DNA from: Welwitschia mirabilis
Taxonomy: Eukaryota; Gnetophyta; Gnetopsida; Welwitschiales
Length of the DNA: 64,000 nucleotides
Reading direction: 5' to 3'
NCBI GenBank assembly: GCA_051453625.1
Contig: JBOZIK010000001.1
Span: forward strand, 185,481,886 to 185,545,885
Numbering within the stretch: position 1 is the first letter of the stretch; each line of letters starts with the position of its first letter. The translations under genes were made by a program, and so were the position numbers. Below are positions 25,841 to 37,183 of the stretch, piece by piece. The notes below the pieces were generated by a model that saw only the letters and a program-made list of their open reading frames with translations, did no database searches and was not told where the DNA came from.

Positions 25841-27329
25841 CTCTTTCTATACAATGTCATGTCAATTCTTTAAGAGAATGGAATTTTTTTTAATAATCAT
25901 CAATTTCAATATTAAGATACTAACACACATACCATAATGTAGTTTCATAATATGTTCTTTAATTCATTGCCCACTTATATCCATGATTTAAGGTCTAGTG
26001 ATATTAACATGTGAAATACACCATCAATTTTAGAAGGTAGCTCCTTAGAATGGAGGCCTATGAGCTATCTTAGCTTATTAAGAGTGATTCTTTCCTTTTA
26101 CAGGCTGAGAACTAGCACCATTTAAGGAAAATATTGTGCATAATATTTTACATTTTGTGGATGTACTAGTTCTTATGTTCAAAATACAATATGGATTTAA
26201 TAAAATAGGAATTATTATAGTAAATCAATGAAAATATATATTATAAACAAGAGAGTGTTACCTACACTAATATCATTAATACATGTTTTAGCTAAGTTCC
26301 TAGCCATACCATGAGTAAAAGATGTAGATATTAAGATGACAATGTAATATAATCCCAATCTATGTTATAAGAAATATCAAAATTATTTTCAATGTTTAGA
26401 TTATTATCTTCCTTGCATCCATCACACAACCACATAAAAGAAAAGAAAAGATTTCTATTTGGAAGATTAGAAACTCAAAAATATTTCTGTTGTTCTATAA
26501 GAATATAAACATTAAAACAATCTTATAGAAGAGCAAACATGAACAAATTGCAAATATGGTTAGGCTTTTAATGTTTGTGGATATATGAAAGTTTGCATAT
26601 TTCATTATAAACATTAGGAGAAAAAAATCTTATTTACATAAAGTCAAGAATTTAACAAGTATGTAAAAAATAAAAAGCACTGAAAGAAAGTATTAATAAA
26701 TAAATCATGTTTACATTCTTATATAAAGTAAAAAAATTAGAAGAGAAAACCTAGAATTAATAGATGAATCAGTTGTTAATAGAAAAGAAAATTTAAAATT
26801 TAAATAACAAAGAGTTTAAATGCTTAGTTAATTTATTAGTTTTTAAGATTGTAATAACAAATATTTAAGCATGTACATATTTAGTTGATTTAGTAGTCTT
26901 CAAGATTATACATGGTTCATTTAGGTTTAAATAGGACTAAAAAGAAGCATAATAAAAATAATTATGATGAAAGAAATTTAATAATCTTGTAATGCATTTT
27001 ATAAATACAAAAATACAATTTTTATTGATAATGTATAGAAACATTTCATTATAATTTCAAATAATTTGCATTATCACCCATGCCCAAAAATATTAGAGCA
27101 ATCTGTATAATAATTTTATGAATGGACTTCCATCCACATCCCTTCATCAAAGTCAACATTGTGATACTAGGATTTGTTTTGTTTCTCATGCTTATTACTT
27201 TCTTATTAAATTTTGCATTAATGTTTTCAATAATAGAGGGGTTGGAAGGTGGGTTCTGTGACTTTCAATACAAACATCCCATTCCATGCAACACGCACTT
27301 AGTCACCAGCATCACTTTTCGAGTCTTTA
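25841..27329. other. Unassigned spacer between ORF2 and TNP2 remains
   Basis: No domain recognised. The position suggests the region between the two CACTA genes and the N-terminal part of ORF2. The + strand frame at 27122-27427 overlaps the DUF4216 remnant on the other strand and is a shadow. Confidence 0.4.
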
Positions 27330-27815
27330 ATGTCCATGAAACCTTAAAAAGATATTGCAAGTACTACATGCCAAAAAGGGTGCTTTTGATTTTGAAGAAA
27401 AAGATTTGTTTTCTTGAGAAGTTATGATAAATAGGTCANNNNNNNNNNTCATCTATGTGTTTAGATTGATGAGTGTATACCTGTATCTATCCACCTTCAT
27501 ATTAATGTTCCTCTAATTTAAAACATTAACTTATTTGCATTTAAAATAAGATACTTTAGCTCATGGTAATTCAACATGAATATTTATTCAATAACATCAT
27601 AGTATTTTACTTTCTTGTAAATTTTTTAGAGGAGTTCTTTATGTTATTAAAGCATGTTTTTTAACCATTAAGATACCACTTCTACTGCTTTCTCTTCCAT
27701 TATTAATGTCCTTCATATAAAACCTATAATTGTCAATGAGATAACCACAATTTAATAATGAATCTCTACTTGGACCTAATGATAAACATTTCATTGTTTC
27801 TAACATCCTTCATTT
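27330..27815 (-). pseudogene. DUF4216 domain of CACTA TNP2 protein (element A)
   Basis: Minus-strand reading gives CLSLGPSRDSLLNCGYLI, then NYRFYMKD and SRSGILMV (27815-27680), the start of the region after DUF4218 in TNP2-type proteins (L-x-x-GP ... GY-x-x-N-x-x-RF-x-x-K-x-R). It goes on with VSYFKCK and VDRYRYTLINLN (about 27535-27455), the core of DUF4216. After the small gap at 27439-27448, DLFIITSQ (27430-27405) corresponds to the conserved P-F-I-L-A-S-Q motif. Stops and frameshifts occur throughout. Confidence 0.8.
27439..27448. other. Assembly gap, 10 N
   Basis: Ten N. It falls inside the DUF4216 remnant of CACTA A; the homology resumes on both sides, so little sequence appears to be lost. 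Confidence 0.9.
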
Positions 27816-27932
27816 GGACAATGATGTTTCACAATGACACTATAATGAAAAGGATGTAATTGATACATTTTTATACTTTTTAAAAATAAAAATAAATGAT
27901 TTGTAATGCATAATTTTTTTTTTTTTTTGGGG

Positions 27933-28456
27933 NNNNNNNNNNNNNNNNNNNNNNNNNNNNNNNNNNNNNNNNNNNNNNNNNNNNNNNNNNNNNNNNNNNN
28001 NNNNNNNNNNNNNNNNNNNNNNNNNNNNNNNNNNNNNNNNNNNNNNNNNNNNNNNNNNNNNNNNNNNNNNNNNNNNNNNNNNNNNNNNNNNNNNNNNNNN
28101 NNNNNNNNNNNNNNNNNNNNNNNNNNNNNNNNNNNNNNNNNNNNNNNNNNNNNNNNNNNNNNNNNNNNNNNNNNNNNNNNNNNNNNNNNNNNNNNNNNNN
28201 NNNNNNNNNNNNNNNNNNNNNNNNNNNNNNNNNNNNNNNNNNNNNNNNNNNNNNNNNNNNNNNNNNNNNNNNNNNNNNNNNNNNNNNNNNNNNNNNNNNN
28301 NNNNNNNNNNNNNNNNNNNNNNNNNNNNNNNNNNNNNNNNNNNNNNNNNNNNNNNNNNNNNNNNNNNNNNNNNNNNNNNNNNNNNNNNNNNNNNNNNNNN
28401 NNNNNNNNNNNNNNNNNNNNNNNNNNNNNNNNNNNNNNNNNNNNNNNNNNNNNNNN
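27933..28456. other. Assembly gap, 524 N, flanked by homopolymers
   Basis: The gap is preceded by a long T run then GGGG (27913-27932) and followed by ten C (28457-28466). Homopolymers on both sides suggest that sequencing or assembly failed there. It lies between the DUF4218 and DUF4216 remains of CACTA A. Several apparent 200-codon frames cross it only because N were translated. Confidence 0.95.
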
Positions 28457-28466
28457 CCCCCCCCCC

Positions 28467-29265
28467 AAGCAAGGTTGGAGGTCATGTACATACTTGATTT
28501 TTCAACCATGAAATAAAAATCTCTAGATGTAACACTATTACTTTAACACATGAGTAGATATTATATCAAATACTGACTCAATTAATGGTTTACATTCATC
28601 CACCTTATACAAGATACAATAATTTACTCATTTCTAGATAATATAATCCAAATGGAATAATCTCTCCTTCATTAATAGTCTTTCAACAATGATTAAGGGA
28701 TACATGTCATTAATGTTAGCATCATTACATGCATGATGACCACCTTTAAGAAGAAATTTAGGCATTAGTTAATAACAAAATATCATGGATTCATATAAAA
28801 TATATGAATCAACAATATAACTCTCAAGTCTTACTTAATTATTAACATAAACTTGAATATCTTTATGAATATTTAAAATGGGTACATTCAACTTCAATAC
28901 ATAGGGCCTCATATGATTTTCTCTTAAATAATGTGGAAGAAATGATAAATCATTATATCAAAAAAAGGAAGGTGAAAAAAACTTCTTAAGTAGGAATAAT
29001 AGTTCTATAATACAAGATTTTAATTCTTCTAATTTTTGTATGTGTAAAACCCTATTACAAATGTTCTTGAAAAACTAATAAAGGTAAATGATTACATGTT
29101 TGACATTAGCTGGTATTACATGGTGTATTAAGATAGGAAGTAGAAGTTTCATTAGTATGTAATAGTCATGTGTTTTAAAATTTATAATGGTAAGATTCTT
29201 CATACTAAAATGGTTTCTCAAATGTGATCCATAGCCATCAAACAACTTGGTACCCTTAAGCAACT
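28467..29265 (-). pseudogene. DUF4218 region of CACTA TNP2 (element A)
   Basis: The frame at 29263-29075 reads LFDGYGSHLRNHFSMKN and INFKTHDYYILMKLLLPI, the conserved entry to DUF4218 (DGYGSN, then L-K-S-H-D-C-H-V-L-x-x-x-L-L-P-I). It continues past frameshifts with QKLEELKSCIIELL and FSPSFFDIM (about 29000-28930), matching the usual FPPSFFDIM motif, and then an MYPF block (near 28880), the WMYPFER site. DUF4218 accompanies the DDE-type transposase in plant TNP2 proteins. Confidence 0.85.
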
Positions 29266-29279
29266 TGCAAACTTATAAT

Positions 29280-29907
29280 TTCTATATGATACACAGTTTG
29301 TAGGTATACCCTTTTTACTTATTCTCCTTATCAGGTTCTCTTATTTAAAGGTTTTTCCCTCCTCATTTCCTTCAGTTCTTTTCTAGAAGAAATGCCATCC
29401 TCAGGTTTTATCCTTAATGTTCAAAAGGATTCTAATAATACTTTTAAATTTTTTTGATGTTTATAAAACTTAAATTATGCCTAAAAAGTAGATGCTACAC
29501 AATATAACTTACATAATAAGATTTTTAGTATTTAATTATATTGTACATATTCTCTTTAAAATAGCATACATGTACCTCCTAATATGGAAGATCAAATAAT
29601 GTCAATCTCCTCTTCCATCTAAAAAGGTATATTACAGTGGTCCTTTTTTAATGATTTTTTACATTTAATTGTGATCTCTTATCATATATTAATACTATAT
29701 TATAAATAAGATTTTTAATATTAGTTCCATGTAGAAGCCTATGTGGATCCCTTAGATTCTTCTTTCTGTTGAAATTTCTTTTATTAAGAATTATTAGATT
29801 ATCTACTTGCACCATCACTGATGGTCCAAATGGTTGTTTTTCTTTAAATGAACCAACCACTATGAACATCTTTATTTACTACAAATTTGACGTGCATATT
29901 GTTCCTT
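29280..29907 (-). pseudogene. TNP2 transposase, middle part downstream of the copia insertion (element A)
   Basis: Minus strand. The 73-codon frame at 29869-29648 includes RNFNRKKNLRDPHRLLHGT, which corresponds to the FNGKxExRxPPxPLSG stretch of TNP2. Lower down, in shifted frames, RWKRRLTLFDLPY (near 29600) and RHNLSFINIKKI (near 29475) match the L-P-Y-W and RHNLDVMHIEKN motifs. The segment next to the insertion, NNMHVKFV (about 29890), sits where a CPxC motif is expected. This is the continuation of the gene cut by the copia element. Confidence 0.7.
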
Positions 29908-30177
29908 TGTTTCTAAAAGTATCAGAAATATAGTGGGAGCTAGAAATATTAGACAATGAAATGAAAGCTTAATTTAAATTCATTAATTCATAAGATGGAT
30001 ATACAATATTAGAATCTGATAATAGTGGATTAAATCCATGAAGAGTGTATTTAATCTATAAACATAGTAAGCAATTACAACCACATACATAATAAAACTA
30101 AATATGCAAATTGAATTAGTACATGGACATTTCCATTATATAATCTATTAAAAATAGATGTAATACATAAAAAATAT
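29908..30177 (-). repeat. 3' LTR of nested copia element
   Basis: Matches 32561-32822 from ATACATAAAAAATAT at the high-coordinate end through GTGGATTA and TCTAATAATGG-like phrases to ACTTTTA at the low end, with perhaps a fifth of the positions changed and several indels. Confidence 0.7.
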
Positions 30178-30797
30178 TCTCTTCAAATACACTCTTTGTG
30201 TTAAGATTAGATCTTATGAAAGCCTTAACATTAAAGTTGAATTAATAAGCTCAAGAAAAAATCATACATATATCTTGAATTTAATGATAAAATTAGCCAA
30301 TGCATTGATTTTCTAAAATTAATGATAGAAAACTAGAATACCAACAATGACGCACTGAAATATCGAACTAATGATGGGATCACTAGGAAACTGAAGCTGA
30401 TAATGAATGTACCAAAATCATTAAAACTACCTAAGATTCATCATGAAAGAAGTACTAAGTATGGATGAAAATACTAGAATACAAAAATAAAACATTATTT
30501 GGAAACTTATAACTTCAGTATCATCTTGAGCAGGTGAATTTTTCTTTTCATTTTTTGATTCACCATTGTCTTTCACAATCATGGATTTTTATTTATTTTT
30601 TACCATTAAAAACATCACATGCTTAATCAAAGAAATTCCTTCTTATATGTCTAATTTTATTATAATACTAATAGGTTCTTTATCTACTAGAAGGTCTTTT
30701 AAACTTTTATTAATTTGTAACTAATGCATCACTTCCTTCATCTTGATTCATTTTTTCCTTCATTAAGTAGAGTTGAGATTGTTCTTTCTAAACCACA

Positions 30798-31070
30798 TTA
30801 AATTTTCTTTAAAGTAAAAATAATATGCTTGTATGATGATGGAATACCACTTAGTAGTATGGATTTTTTGTCATGATCATCTATCTTATGATTTACTGCT
30901 ATATGCTGTATTAAGATAGATCTAAAATAAATAATGTATTGAGTCATATCTCTTGATTTCTCTAATCTTAGGCTATATAAATCATTCTTTATGTATTTTT
31001 TAGCTTTAATTCCCCTGAATCCAAATAATTTATTTAAGTCATCCTCACCTCTTTTGAAGTTTTTCTTAAA
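30798..31070 (-). pseudogene. Copia gag fragment (UBN2-type)
   Basis: An uninterrupted minus-strand frame of about 90 codons contains DLYSLRLEKSRDMTQYI, then HKIDDHDKKSILLSGIPSSY. This is the signature of copia Gag capsid proteins (L-x-x-L-x-M-x-E-x-x-S-V-x-x-Y-x-x-x-F, then I-x-D-E-D-x-x-x-x-L-L-x-x-L-P-x-S-Y; Pfam UBN2/Retrotran_gag_2). It is preceded by a stop and ends at TAA 30798-30800, followed by frame-shifted gag-like sequence towards 30500. The capsid would package element RNA. It is the best preserved coding piece in the window, but it has no proper start and no zinc knuckle that I can confirm. Confidence 0.75.
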
Positions 31071-32544
31071 TTAATGTGAGGAAGATAATCATTTCTAAGG
31101 TTTAAGACAATTAATGAAAGAGATTATTGATCTAAATATTTTTGCTCTTAAATTTTGTTAGGTTCTTTAGGTTTGAAATGTTTATCATGAGTGACCTTTT
31201 AGATATCGTTATTAATAAATAGTATTTACATCTTAATCTTCCATGAATAAAAACTTTTACCACTAAATTATGGTATATTTGTACCCATGAATGGAAGTCG
31301 ATAAATTTTAAGACTTAATATGTTATCTCCTTTTAGATGTATTTGACTTTTTAAAATATTAATATTTATATAAGAGATACATCAAAAAGATTAATTCATT
31401 ATTTGTTGTTTTTACATTATACAAAGGAAATTACTATGCCTTAGAAAAAAATGAGTGGGTGAAAAACTAATAGAAGAGAAAAGAAGATAAAAGATAAATA
31501 GATTTTATCTTTGTAAAATTATCTTTATAATGCTATTCACCTTGAATTTGCCTCTTTTTCTCTTTTCTGCTAATGTAGATATAACTTCTAATTTGCACAG
31601 AGAAAATCAGTTCAATAGGCATTAGAACCAGGCTTAAACAAGAATGAAAATGGAGATGGTAAAGTGCATAGATCATAGACAAAGCATATTCATGATTTTC
31701 ATGAATGGTGACACTTTATCAGGTGGAGTGTATCCTTAATGAAAGATATAACCTATTATGTCACTTTAGTAGATTGTAAAATAGATTTTTAATGGGATCA
31801 AGGATAATATTAGGAGGCATTAGTGGTAAGAAAGAGATGTTTCAATCGATCTTAAATATTTGATTAAATCATAAGAAGAAATGCATTTTTAGTAGAAGCT
31901 AAAGAAGTTAGGAAAAGTGGAGGAATGGAGAAGAAAGCATTTTAGAGATGTCATGCTTAGTCAATCAAACGGAAAAAAGATCACCTACTGCTATCAAAAA
32001 AAGGCTTATATTTCTACATGATCTATCTTCTACATGCAACTGATTAATGGATCTATTGATTGCTAGGTGGATGAGAAAAACATTCTAAAATGCCCAAAAA
32101 GAAAACTAAATGGCCTTTTTATGGTGATGGATGATAATGAAGATTGATGATGACACACATCTACTAAGGAATCTATAGTCATTTGTCAAATTTAAAAAAT
32201 ATTCACAAGATTTGATTGGAGTATTATGCTTAGAAAAAGGGTAAAAAAATGAAAAAAACTTCTAGAGTAAGATGTATTAGGCATCTGACTACTATATGTA
32301 CTAAAAAAGTATTAAAATTTGCATTGGAACCATAGAACTACTAGATCTAAAGAGATAAATCCATTTATTGTAAAAGCTACAAGATTAATAAAAAGTGTAA
32401 GAAAGATGTAGGAGTGAATGCACTTTTTATCTTAATCAAATTAGAATGCACACTAATAAATTTGAAAGAGGAAGTAAAAATCTTAAGTATGAATTACCAT
32501 CAGATTAAGAGAGGTTGCTATTAAGCAAGATATTCTCTAGCTGG
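31071..32544 (-). other. Internal leader/5' gag region of nested copia element, unassigned
   Basis: Lies between the primer-site remnant and the recognisable gag. A few Gag-like short stretches occur near 31150-31300 on the minus strand, but no motif I would name. Confidence 0.35.
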
Positions 32545-32560
32545 TGCTCTAAAACTAATT
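32545..32560 (-). other. Primer-binding-site remnant of nested copia element
   Basis: The minus strand reads AATTAGTTTTAGAGCACC directly beside the LTR. It resembles AATTGGTATCAGAGC, the initiator tRNA-Met primer site common in plant copia elements, with three or four substitutions. Its position gives the orientation of the element. Confidence 0.5.
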
Positions 32561-32822
32561 TAAAGTGGTAGAAATGCACTACGATATGGAAAGATTAAAT
32601 AATGAAATGCAAATTCAATTTTATTTTGTTAATTCATTACACAGATATATAATAGTAGAATCTAATAATGGTGGATTAGATTCATGAATATGGCTCTAAT
32701 CCATAAACATAAAAAGCAATTAGAACCACTCAACTAATCAAATTAAGTAGGCAAATGGAATTGGTATGTTAGCATTTCCACTATTATATTTATTAAAAAT
32801 AGATGAAATACATAAAAAATAT
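32561..32822 (-). repeat. 5' LTR of nested copia element
   Basis: Partner of 29908-30177. On the minus strand it starts at the TNP2 junction (32822) and ends next to the primer-site remnant (32561). Confidence 0.7.
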
Positions 32823-32825
32823 GAT

Positions 32826-33180
32826 CTTCACTTTACATCTTGCTATGTTTTCATATGCTAGAAAATCATGAATTAACCACATTAATAGTGCTTTTATTAC
32901 AAAGTTTTGTTTCCTAAATGCATCATGCAAAATAAAAGTAATTTTTATACTTTTTTTCTAAAACTATTTAACTAGTAGTTATAGGTACACACTAATATAT
33001 TTGACAAATTTCTTTGAATTTAATATCAAGACTGTAAGCATGGAATATTTTCTTTGCATGCACATCTAAGAAGGCATATTATATATGACTATTACTACTA
33101 GTTAGTAATTTTATTAATTACTAAATTTTTCATATAGGTTAAATCCATCTAGTTCAATATCAAGTCTCACATTTTAGAAA
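32826..33180 (-). pseudogene. TNP2 transposase, Transposase_21 core (element A, upstream part)
   Basis: The minus strand reads NVRLDIELDGFNLYEKF (33173-33122), VIVIYNMPS then MCMQRKYSMLTVLIL (about 33098-33025), YISVYL (near 32995) and HDAFRKQNFVIKALLMWLIH then DFLAYENIARCKVK (about 32935-32826). These match in order the N-x-R-L-G-x-x-x-D-G-F-N-P, YNLPPWMCMK, D-I-D-V-Y-L, and DFPAYGxLSG motifs of Transposase_21, the catalytic protein of CACTA elements. Three or more stops are present. The reading ends at the copia LTR. Confidence 0.85.
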
Positions 33181-34290
33181 AATCTTGGAATAGATGGTCT
33201 ATTGTTTATCAAAGGGGTAAGTTTATTTTTTCATAATCCTCGATAATTGACATTAATGACTTTAATTTTCTCCATGTTTAATGCACATGCATCTACTTTA
33301 CTTTATGTATTAATTAATATTAATAAAGTTATTTTTTATACGTATGGGATATAAATGGTTAAAATAGATCTTGAAAATAACAATATATTTGTTAAAATAC
33401 ATTCCACTATAGATTATACAAGGAACTTTACTCTTAACCAAATTAATAATCTAAATCAAATGTTAAATCTCTTTAAGAATTTAATATTGTTAAAGAAAAA
33501 ATTAAATAATAATGTAAAATGCTAGATATGGTTAGGTAATAAAGGTTTCCTTTGAATAAAACCAAGAGCATAACATAAATTCATTTATTAAGGCAAATTA
33601 TTAAAGAGATATCATAATTATTTTGTCTTTATACCCATAAACAAGGTGAAACCACTTATAGATGAGTGTAAAGTAATAAAAAAAGGGGGGGGGGGGGGTG
33701 GGAATGTGATGATGAAACTAATAACAATGTAACTCACACTAAAGTAAGAAAAAAAATGTGATGATGAAACTGATAATAATGTAACCCACACATTAATGTA
33801 GGCAAAATAGGTAAAGGAATGTCATAGAAGGTAATGATTTACAAAATCTAAATAACCTTATGATCCTATTTTTGTTTACAAGAAATCTTTATCACTTAAT
33901 CATCTCTATCACTTTACACTATTATGTAAATTGTGGATGATTTTTGGGATATTGGAGACTTATAATATTAGAATAAGTTACAAAGAAGGATAAATAAATA
34001 ACATTCATCTTATTATCGTAATGTTAAAACAAGATACAAAGATATAGAAAGAAATAGCACATATTCATGAAAATGATAAAGAAACCCAAATGTTCAATAA
34101 AAGAACAACATTAATAGAGCATAAACAAGATGCATGGAAATCACAAATTAAATAATAAGAGAAGCTATACAATTTGATTAATTTCTTAACTACTTTGTTT
34201 TCATAGAAACCTTGCAAAATCATGATGATGGAATGCATAAGGGAAACACAGGGGAGAAAGGAGTAACATAGCATGCAATGGAATAGAGAA
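33181..34290. other. Probable 5' part of CACTA A, not recognisable
   Basis: The N-terminal part of TNP2 should lie here on the minus strand, but I could not identify its motifs with confidence. It contains a G tract (33685-33698) and a 52-bp tandem duplication (33704-33807). The minus-strand frame at 34065-34274 shows no TNP2 similarity. Confidence 0.4.
33704..33807 (+). repeat. 52-bp tandem duplication beside a G tract
   Basis: ATGTGATGATGAAACT begins at 33704 and at 33756, and the two units match over about 45 bases with a few substitutions. Directly upstream is an A run followed by 14 G (33685-33698). Confidence 0.85.
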
Positions 34291-34299
34291 AGATATAAA

Positions 34300-35040
34300 G
34301 TATGAAATGTCTATATGATAGGATTGATTTTATTTACTATAGTACTATAAGAAATAGTTCATTAGTCTAGTATAATTTATTCCAAAAAAACATAGTACCA
34401 TCATATATGACCCTTATATTTAAAAAAAAAACATAGATGACACATAAAAATATAATTATCTTTATTTTAAATATATACAATATTATAAAACTACAAATCT
34501 TAATGACATGACAAGTATAGTATTATAATATACTAAAGGATATTATGGAATAAGAAAATATAGTGCCATAAAATAAGTATACGCACTTGACATATAATGA
34601 AAACAATCATATAATGCTATCAAAGACAAAACTTTATTATAGTACTATAAAATCTAATACTATTTAGTGTATGTATTACACATCAAAACTAACATTATAT
34701 CATCATGAAAATGGTACTGTGATGTTCATTCTTTCTACTTTTCTATTAATGGATCTTATAAATTTGTTGTTTTAGAATTTTTATGGCACTATAAAACATT
34801 TTGTCATAATTTATAAAGGTATATATGATACTAAACTTAGTAGTACCATTGGCTATATACATTGCACATGTCTAAAGATAGTCATTGATACGATCTAGTT
34901 CCAAGAAGACTAGAGTACTCATATGTATAAACAGTATGTAAAAGATGCACTATATTACGATACTATAAAATATAGTGCTATATAAATTGTTCTACCAATT
35001 ACAACACTTAATAGTATTGTCTATTGTATACATTATTTTA
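34300..35040 (+). repeat. Satellite-like repeat, separated left part
   Basis: A unit starting near 34675 (ATTACACATCAAAACTAAC) runs to about 35036 and matches the units at 37184-38388 in order. The sequence at 34300-34674 looks like a more decayed copy, since it also contains TAGTACTATAA and TAGTGCCATAAAA. Each full unit carries two versions of an ACTATAAAA-centred motif about 180 bp apart. Confidence 0.7.
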
Positions 35041-37183
35041 CTAAAAATAAAAGTTACATTTTGATATAATAAGTTGAGATAAAACATTCACGTTAAAGAT
35101 GGCCATAACATAATAAATTAGAAAATTTAAAACACCATATGCATTAGAGATTAAAGGACTATTAAAAAGTAGTTCAAGGATATTCTAATCTTTATGAGCA
35201 TTTTATGCTACAAATTTAAATATAGTTATCATCTTGAATGCACAACCAAGTTTATTTATTGTTAATATAAGAGCTAGAAGAAACATAGACATCTTAAACT
35301 TGCAAATGATTTTTAGCATTATTTAATGAGACCTGAGCTTTAACATTTATAATATCCTACTAGATTTAATTAAAAATAATTAATAATAGAATAAATACAT
35401 TGATATTCATAATGAGTGGTTCTAGATAGTTATTTTTAGTAATGAAAAACATAATTTCTTATTACATAGATAGTGTAATGTGATCAAGATAATAACTCAA
35501 AGAGTTATGAGATGAAGTCTAGCATTCCATAAATTTTTCAACTAGTCTTTTTTCTTTTTATCAAATAAAATATTAATAATGTAATCAAAAGTATAATCCT
35601 GTTTAGAAATTAACATTTAAGAAAACTAGAAAATGATTTAATAAACTCATACTTATTAATAATTTAAAAAATAATTTAAAAAATATGATTAGAAGACTAA
35701 ACAATAAAAATAATCTAAGCTATTCAAAATGTAAATGAAACTAGACATGCAATTACTTTAAGTAAGAAAGACGTGAGTAGAGGTAAAATTAAAAAAACCT
35801 TTTACACTAAATAAATTTATCTTTAAAGTCATTTAAGTTAAAAATTGTAGATCCTTTAAGGGAGAGAACACATAAATTAATTTATCTTTTACAAATTCTA
35901 AGATATTAAAATCTCCTTTAAAAATATCAGAAATATTAGAAAATTGGGAAACTAACTATTATTATAAATGCATTAACTACAAAAATCATTTAGAGTACGA
36001 ATGGGACAAATTATAAAAATAACAAAATCACAAGTAAGGTAGTTCAGACTATCAATTGTTGATGATTCTAGCTATATGATTAAATATATTTGTTCCACCT
36101 TATGTAAATAATAATAATAGTACCTCTTAGAGATCATAAATGGAAAAATTATCATAAGGAGAAATGAGATATATTCACATCATTCTTTAACAAATTAATC
36201 ATTATGCATGGATAAATATACATAACTAAAGATAATGTAGAAAGAGCATTAAAATTAAGAATTTCAAGCGGATATTCTATTTCTAAAGGATAAAAAAGAA
36301 TGCCATCCTATGTTTCCTTTCTAAGATGATTACCATAAGAATATTTCTTTTTAAACTTAATAAAAGTAAAATCTTTTGAAATAATAACATGTTGCTTTAA
36401 ATATTTGAAATATCCTTTCATGTAATAGTTTATTATGATGCTTCTAATCTATAACATCCTATTGAATCTAAGATAAAGGTCAATTATTGGAATCATTAAT
36501 AGGAGACAGAGAAGAACTAAATTAAAATACTAAACTAAAGGATTTAAATAAAATATTTTTATTTTAATTTTATATTTATTATTTGTTCTTTAAAATGAAT
36601 GAGTATAAAAAATATAACCCCAATAATGGTAATTTAAAAAATTAAATACATTAGAATTTGATAGAAGGTTGTGTCACTAGCCTTTAATGTGAGAACTTTC
36701 TTTTAACTTGTTATATTTAGCTTGATAATAAATTTTTTAGCAATTCTCTAGTGGAAAATTTCTCTTTAGAATGAAGAACATTACATGTAAGCCTAATAAA
36801 TTTCCATTCTAAAAGTTAAAAAATTAGAGGTAGATTTAGGTGTTCAATCATATAGGGAATAATATAATTTATAGGGTCACAAATATAAAATCATATTTTC
36901 ATTTTAAAATAATAAGAATATTCATGCATAATATAAACCATGTTTTATATTAATATTTTATTATAATAACATAAATATATTCTACATTACTAGAGAAGAA
37001 GATCTAGGGTGTAGTTCAAAACTTAAAGAAAAATGTACTATAGGAATAAATATTATGGATATCTATTAAATAAATAATCAAATACAATAAAGTTAAAATA
37101 AATGTATTTAGTGATATCTCCTAGTTTGCTAATGAGGTATATTTAGTAACACAGATTAAAATTAATTATCCACAAGACTTAAT
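35041..37183. other. Unassigned sequence interrupting the satellite-like array
   Basis: About 2.1 kb without the satellite motifs, bounded on both sides by them, so probably an insertion. I see no LTR pair, inverted ends or protein motif that would identify it. Confidence 0.45.

Larger units (their letters stand above)
29908..32822 (-). mobile_element. Gag-only copia-type LTR element nested in TNP2
   Basis: Two direct repeats of about 270 bp (29908-30177 and 32561-32822) flank an internal region of 2.4 kb. On the minus strand the order is LTR, primer-site remnant, gag, LTR, with no trace of protease, integrase or RT. The element interrupts the TNP2 gene of CACTA A: TNP2 homology stops at 32826 and resumes below 29908. 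The structure fits non-autonomous elements that retain gag alone (often called TR-GAG); a deleted ordinary copia is the alternative. The terminal TG..CA and target duplication are no longer clear. Confidence 0.75.
24385..33180 (-). mobile_element. CACTA (En/Spm) transposon A, recognisable coding part
   Basis: On the minus strand, going from high to low coordinates, I recognise TNP2 transposase, DUF4218, DUF4216, Transposase_24 and a WP-containing terminal domain. This is the gene order of plant CACTA elements: ORF1 (TNP2) then ORF2 (TNP1-like). All parts carry stops and frameshifts. TNP2 is split by a copia insertion (29908-32822). The outer ends are not proven; repeat-rich flanks at 19.2-20.5 kb and 34.3-38.4 kb may be its subterminal regions. 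Confidence 0.85.

Noticed and set aside
27122-27427. 101-codon + strand frame with a hydrophobic N-terminus
   Set aside because: It overlaps the DUF4216 remnant of CACTA A on the minus strand and has no recognisable domain.
27800-28511. Four overlapping frames of 201-222 codons on both strands
   Set aside because: They consist almost entirely of translated N from the gap at 27933-28456.
33685-33698. G14 tract as a possible G-quadruplex regulatory site
   Set aside because: It is a single uninterrupted run next to an A run with no gene nearby, and more simply a homopolymer expansion or sequencing artefact.
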